A DNA stretch of 64,000 nt from Stropharia rugosoannulata (taxonomy: Eukaryota; Basidiomycota; Agaricomycetes; Agaricales; Strophariaceae). Each line of letters begins with the position of its first letter. Positions within the stretch are counted from its first letter, which is position 1. The position numbers and the translations under genes were made by a program. Positions 60,141 through 64,000 of this stretch are shown in pieces. Location: positions 2,294,001 through 2,358,000 of the forward strand of contig JANCIK010000012.1 of the NCBI GenBank assembly GCA_028532985.1, written 5' to 3'. The notes beneath the pieces were generated by a model that worked only from the letters and a program-made list of their open reading frames with translations, ran no database searches and was not told where the DNA came from.

Positions 60141-62960
60141 AGTCTGGAACCCTGTCTGGTTCAGATCAGGCACCTCTTGTACCTCGTCCCGCACCGTGGC
60201 AGTCCCCGCCACGTCGAGCACAGCGTCGTACACGTTGTCCACGCCTTGTTTGCTTCGCCTAACACGCGAGCGCGTATATGCGTCATACATCGTGTCCCAG
60301 GGAAGGAGTGTCCCTGCTCGCTGAGGTTGTGCTCCTCCACTAGCCTGTTCTCTTGAATCCGTCGCATACTCGATGCACCGCTCAGGCGGCCTGTGGCGTA
60401 CTGGGTCCAGAGCAACGTCCGCGACGTCGAGCGCAGTGTCACAATCGTAGGCGCGTGTACAGCTTCTCATCCTCGTGTGTGTCTTGCCTTACCCGTGCGC
60501 GTGAGCACGTATATGCGTCACATTTTGTGCCTCGGCCACTCCGATCTCTTCCAGCTAGACCTTCTCCACCCCCTTCGTTCCCTATCCATTGGCCTACGCC
60601 CCGTGCCGTCCTGTCCTGCTCACCCATCCCCGGTGCATTCACCACGATATAGGCATGTACCTTCGCTCTGACTACGTCCCTTACTGCCCGCCCCGCTCGA
60701 CCATGTGCGCAGTATGCTGTAACCTTCTCCGCTGAATTTACTTTTACCTGGTCGCCTAACACGCACGCACGCCCAGTGCGCGCATACATCAATGTCCCCC
60801 ATGTGTTCCGACCAGTCCCGCTCCAGCCCGTTAACCCGCCCTCAAGTACACCGCATTAACCTCCTATCCACCTCCTGCGGTGTCACTGCTTGGTTTCTGT
60901 TCTGCGCTGGCTCGCGTCGTGTCGCTATTTGTCCTGTTCACCGTCGTATTCTATTTTTGGAGCACGCAGGCGAGATGCCGGTCGGTCGGCTCAAGAGTAT
61001 GCGACACGCTCTGCTCGTCGTTTCGTCTTCGCGGCCACCTACAACGGGGCCTCTCGCCGACTTACGCTCATCGTAATTGCGTCTCTGAACTATTGCTGTC
61101 TGCGACATCAACGCGCAGGGACTACTACAAAATGAATGTACGGAAGCCACTCATGAAGTGACCTGCGAGGACGCGAATGACAAGATAGCGACTGGTGGGG
61201 AGGAGGGCTCAGGGAGTAGCACGTAAGGCATTGCCGCACAGGAAACCGGGCTGGTAATGGTACGTACCTTTGTATACCACTTCAGCACAAGTTTACGGTT
61301 GCTGTCATTTGTAGAGCCTGCTTCTCCGTCCTTCGCCAGATCACTGTTGGTGTGTATGTGTACTCGTATCTCGTTTGCTTTGATCACAGCCCACCCGTGC
61401 GCTCTGCTTGTTCAAGCTCGAGCTACGCGCGTACCCCGTCCTCTGCCTGCATCACCTCACCCTCCATGTACCGCTCTGCCCTGCGGCACCTCACGCGCAT
61501 CGCGTCGCGTCCAAAGTCCGGCCATCCTCACGACGGAAACCACCCAATGGTCCTGGTCTCGTTTGCATCCCCTCCTTGGTGTGCACCCTGCGTATTTTTT
61601 CTGGCTGCTATACCATACTTTCCCTCTCCTTACGACCCTTCATGCACCTCGCCTTCCCAAGCCCCCGCGACGGACTTCCCACTACAGCACAGTAGTGCAC
61701 GCGCCTCCTCCGCACAATACGACGTGTATCACGCACCCGACTTCATCCCGCCGTTCGCGCACCCATCCCGCGCACTGCGTACATTTCTCCATGTGCAAGC
61801 TCTGTCTGGCCCTCCAGCGATCACCCATTCATCCCTCCTACGACCATATCCGGCCCAGGTTTCCGGTCCCGCTCCTGCATCATACAGCGAGCCTGCTATC
61901 AGACTCGGGGGTGCGTCCCTGGTGGACAGTTCCGCGCACCGTCCGCAGGGCAGCCTGTCGTACCATCCGTTGCATCCCGCGCAGCATCTTAACATCCCCA
62001 GTCCCATCAGTTGACTGGACCACCGGCTTACGCGCATTCCCTCATCCGGAGGGCACAACGTCCTGCCCACTCCCTGCGTCTGGTCCATAACACCTGTCTG
62101 TCTTGTCTCGTCCTGCCTTATTTTTGACGACATATGGCTGTATGTAGAGCTTACGTATACATTTATATAACTTCAGGTCTGCTTCAGTGCAGCCAGCGTG
62201 TTGAAGATTTAGCTGATTCGATGGTCCCAATACTTTCGGCCTGCCCAGTTCTGCAGGTTTATGCGTCGAGACATGCGTGGTACGGTTTCTGCCGTTCCAG
62301 TTCTCCGTTCTTTCTCGGATAACTCCTCCGGCTAGACCCTCTCTGTCCAGCCACTGACACACCTTGCTCCATCATATTATGCCCACCCGCTTCTCTACAC
62401 CCCCCGCTCCACGGTGCATCCCTTCAGAATAATGGTATGCATCCGCACTCCGCCAACTAAGGTATGGCCGTTGATCGGGCCTCCTTGCATACATTTGTGT
62501 CCCCTGAAGGACTGTGTGCGTATGTCTGCCTGCCTGCGCCCGCACGCGTGCTCTCCCACCACATTGTGATTCAGGCTGGCACCAAATCTCTAGTGATTTT
62601 AAAGCCGCTCCATTCCATATTTGTTTCCCTTCACTTCACTTGTCAACGCCCGCTCTCGGCGTTCATTCTTACCCCTGCCTGGCTCCCGCGACATATAATC
62701 AGCCTGCTCGCTCGTGTAGCGGATGTGCACTCCATTCGACTCGGGCGAGCATCCTTAGTATCCCGTCCCGTGCGTCGCATTGCAGTGGGCACCGCCCCAT
62801 CAAACCTGCTGGCGAGGACTGCACGCACACAGGCTCTGCTCGCGCGCCATCCCGTGGTCTGGCATGCGCATACTAAAAGGGAAGGAAAAAAGAGGAGGGA
62901 AAAAGAAGTGGAGGGGGAGGGGGCATGAGATGGGCGGGCGTTCTTAGAGTGTCTGCGCAC
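60141..62960. repeat. Pyrimidine-skewed interspersed repeat, copy IV and fragments
   Basis: Further degraded copies. Anchors include GTGGGCACCGCCCCATC (62786; compare 30883), CATCCTCACGACGGAAACCAC (61524; compare CATCTCCACGACAAAGCCCG at 31933) and the A/G-rich GGAGGGGGAGGGGGCATGAG tract near 62910. Boundaries between copies are blurred. Confidence 0.5.
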
Positions 62961-63268
62961 CATTCTGCACTTATGAAGCTTCAATTTGACCTCTGCAGCC
63001 TTTCTTTGCCGCATCGGCACGCGTTTTCAGGTTCTGCTTATCTCCTAGAGCATATGTGTCTAGGTCGGAACACAGGTGCTAATGTGAGTCGCTCCATCAC
63101 CCAGGCCGCTTGCAACTCTCAAAAACGTACCCTTTGGATCTTTGCCAAAATCTCTAAATGTGTATATATATATATATATATATGAACTCGTCATAACACT
63201 CAATTGGATTATACAAACTACAACATACATTCAGATACCAATAGAGAGAAGTAATATAAGCATCCATT
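62961..63268. other. Spacer with TA microsatellite
   Basis: No gene is supported. A TA repeat lies at 63163-63182, just beyond the 3' end of the HET gene. Confidence 0.5.
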
Positions 63269-64000
63269 TCATAAATATAGCATTATCAGGCGTAGACCGT
63301 GGGACTGTAACTCGTATTCCGGTATTGTGATTTCAGGGCTTTGCCCTTCAGGATCGTTTGAAGACTTCAGTGCAAAGATTGGAGGGGGACGACACACACT
63401 ATGGATACTAAACCGTATTTCAATCATCTTATATGATGCAGTTTTCATAGAGTACAATCCAGTAAATCCGAGGGGTACTGAGATGCAAGGATTTTGGATG
63501 CATACATTCCCATTTGCGAGAGAGAAGTTGACAACTCCAAAGACGGTCACAGAAAATTTGCTGTAATCTTCAGAAAGAAGTGACCTTTCCAGTAAAAGGA
63601 AGTCCCAAACTTCGCCATATAAATCTCCAATGGGCTGGCGTACAGTATTCAATGCATAGCGGTTGATACCGGGGACAAGGAGAAGGTGTATACGTAGCCC
63701 CATGTGCGTGAGGAGGAATGGTTCAATGGGAGTTGCATCATCCAATTTACAACGGGCTGTGTCGAAAATGTTACGAGAATCAAGTTTAAAGGCATCAGAA
63801 CGATGTTTATAATCATCCACGGTAATTGGGATGATATCTGTATTCCCCGGAGAGTAGCTGCGGTTGAAAATATCCATAATGCAACGTTTCGAGTTAATGA
63901 CTTCGCGCATCAGGCGAGAGAAGGCACGCTGGGAACCTTCACCATATGCTATCGGAATGCTGACATCAAGAATACCCATCAGCGAGTAGGCTCTGTCCTC
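63269..64000 (-). CDS. HET-domain protein, C-terminal part (runs off the window)
   Basis: The minus-strand frame is open from the window edge to the stop at 63269. The first visible residues read EDRAYSLMGILDVSIPIAYG and then EGSQRAFSRLMREVI. This is the hallmark end of the HET domain in basidiomycetes (DRAYSLMG.....P..YGEG..AF.RLQ.EI). The catalytic or upstream part of the domain lies beyond the window. The remaining ~200 residues have no recognised motif: a hydrophobic stretch with MGLRIHLLLVPG and later YGEVWDFLLLERSLL, as in many fungal HET proteins. By family knowledge HET domains trigger cell death in heterokaryon incompatibility and related responses. The frame shows no break. Confidence 0.85.
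   Translation of the reverse strand, partial: EDRAYSLMGILDVSIPIAYGEGSQRAFSRLMREVINSKRCIMDIFNRSYSPGNTDIIPITVDDYKHRSDAFKLDSRNIFDTARCKLDDATPIEPFLLTHMGLRIHLLLVPGINRYALNTVRQPIGDLYGEVWDFLLLERSLLSEDYSKFSVTVFGVVNFSLANGNVCIQNPCISVPLGFTGLYSMKTASYKMIEIRFSIHSVCRPPPIFALKSSNDPEGQSPEITIPEYELQSHGLRLIMLYL

Overview
The window looks like an accessory, transposon-rich stretch of a filamentous basidiomycete genome (Agaricomycetes, probably a wood-decay or polypore-type fungus). The grounds are short 45-75 nt introns with GTRNGT donors and CTAAY branch sites, TPR-CHAT proteins with the fungal linker, a Plavaka-type Tnp2 transposase, a basidiomycete Gypsy-type gag and a HET-domain protein. The species cannot be told from the sequence.

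Layout. 1-5.5 kb: a five-exon, secreted and probably GPI-anchored GH105-like glycosidase, followed by a possible decayed KDZ-transposon fragment. 5.9-27.1 kb: a segmental duplication carrying two TPR-CHAT protease genes with their upstream DNA, separated by about 4.5 kb of sequence with only weak gene remnants. Copy 1 (8308-12728) has an intact protease and repeat region but a stop codon in its N-terminal module. Copy 2 (20514-26950) has nearly identical 45-residue repeats, but a 1.6-kb insertion splits its repeat exon and one splice acceptor appears lost. 27.7-33.0 kb and 57.5-63.0 kb: degraded copies of one pyrimidine-skewed, non-coding interspersed repeat. 33.0-44.3 kb: minus-strand genes of unknown function (here called L, K and M). 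Gene L is interrupted by a complete gag-only LTR retrotransposon (35593-38550), and a solo LTR of the same family lies at 33026. 44.4-54.7 kb: a nested complex with a Plavaka/Tnp2 transposase gene broken by a nonsense codon and by copy B of a 2.8-kb TIR element. Copy A of the same element lies in inverted orientation just downstream. 55.6-56.0 kb: a possible small His/Ala-rich protein exon. 63.3-64.0 kb: the C-terminal part of a HET-domain protein that runs off the window.

Taken together, this is a chromosomal region of likely self/non-self recognition genes (two CHAT proteases and a HET protein) under heavy transposon turnover. Several insertions are dated or ordered by their own target-site duplications. 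All five differences between the two LTRs of the gag-only element are transitions at CpG, which suggests cytosine methylation acts on these repeats. Exon borders were placed by eye from splice motifs and by comparing the two duplicate copies, so they need transcript support.
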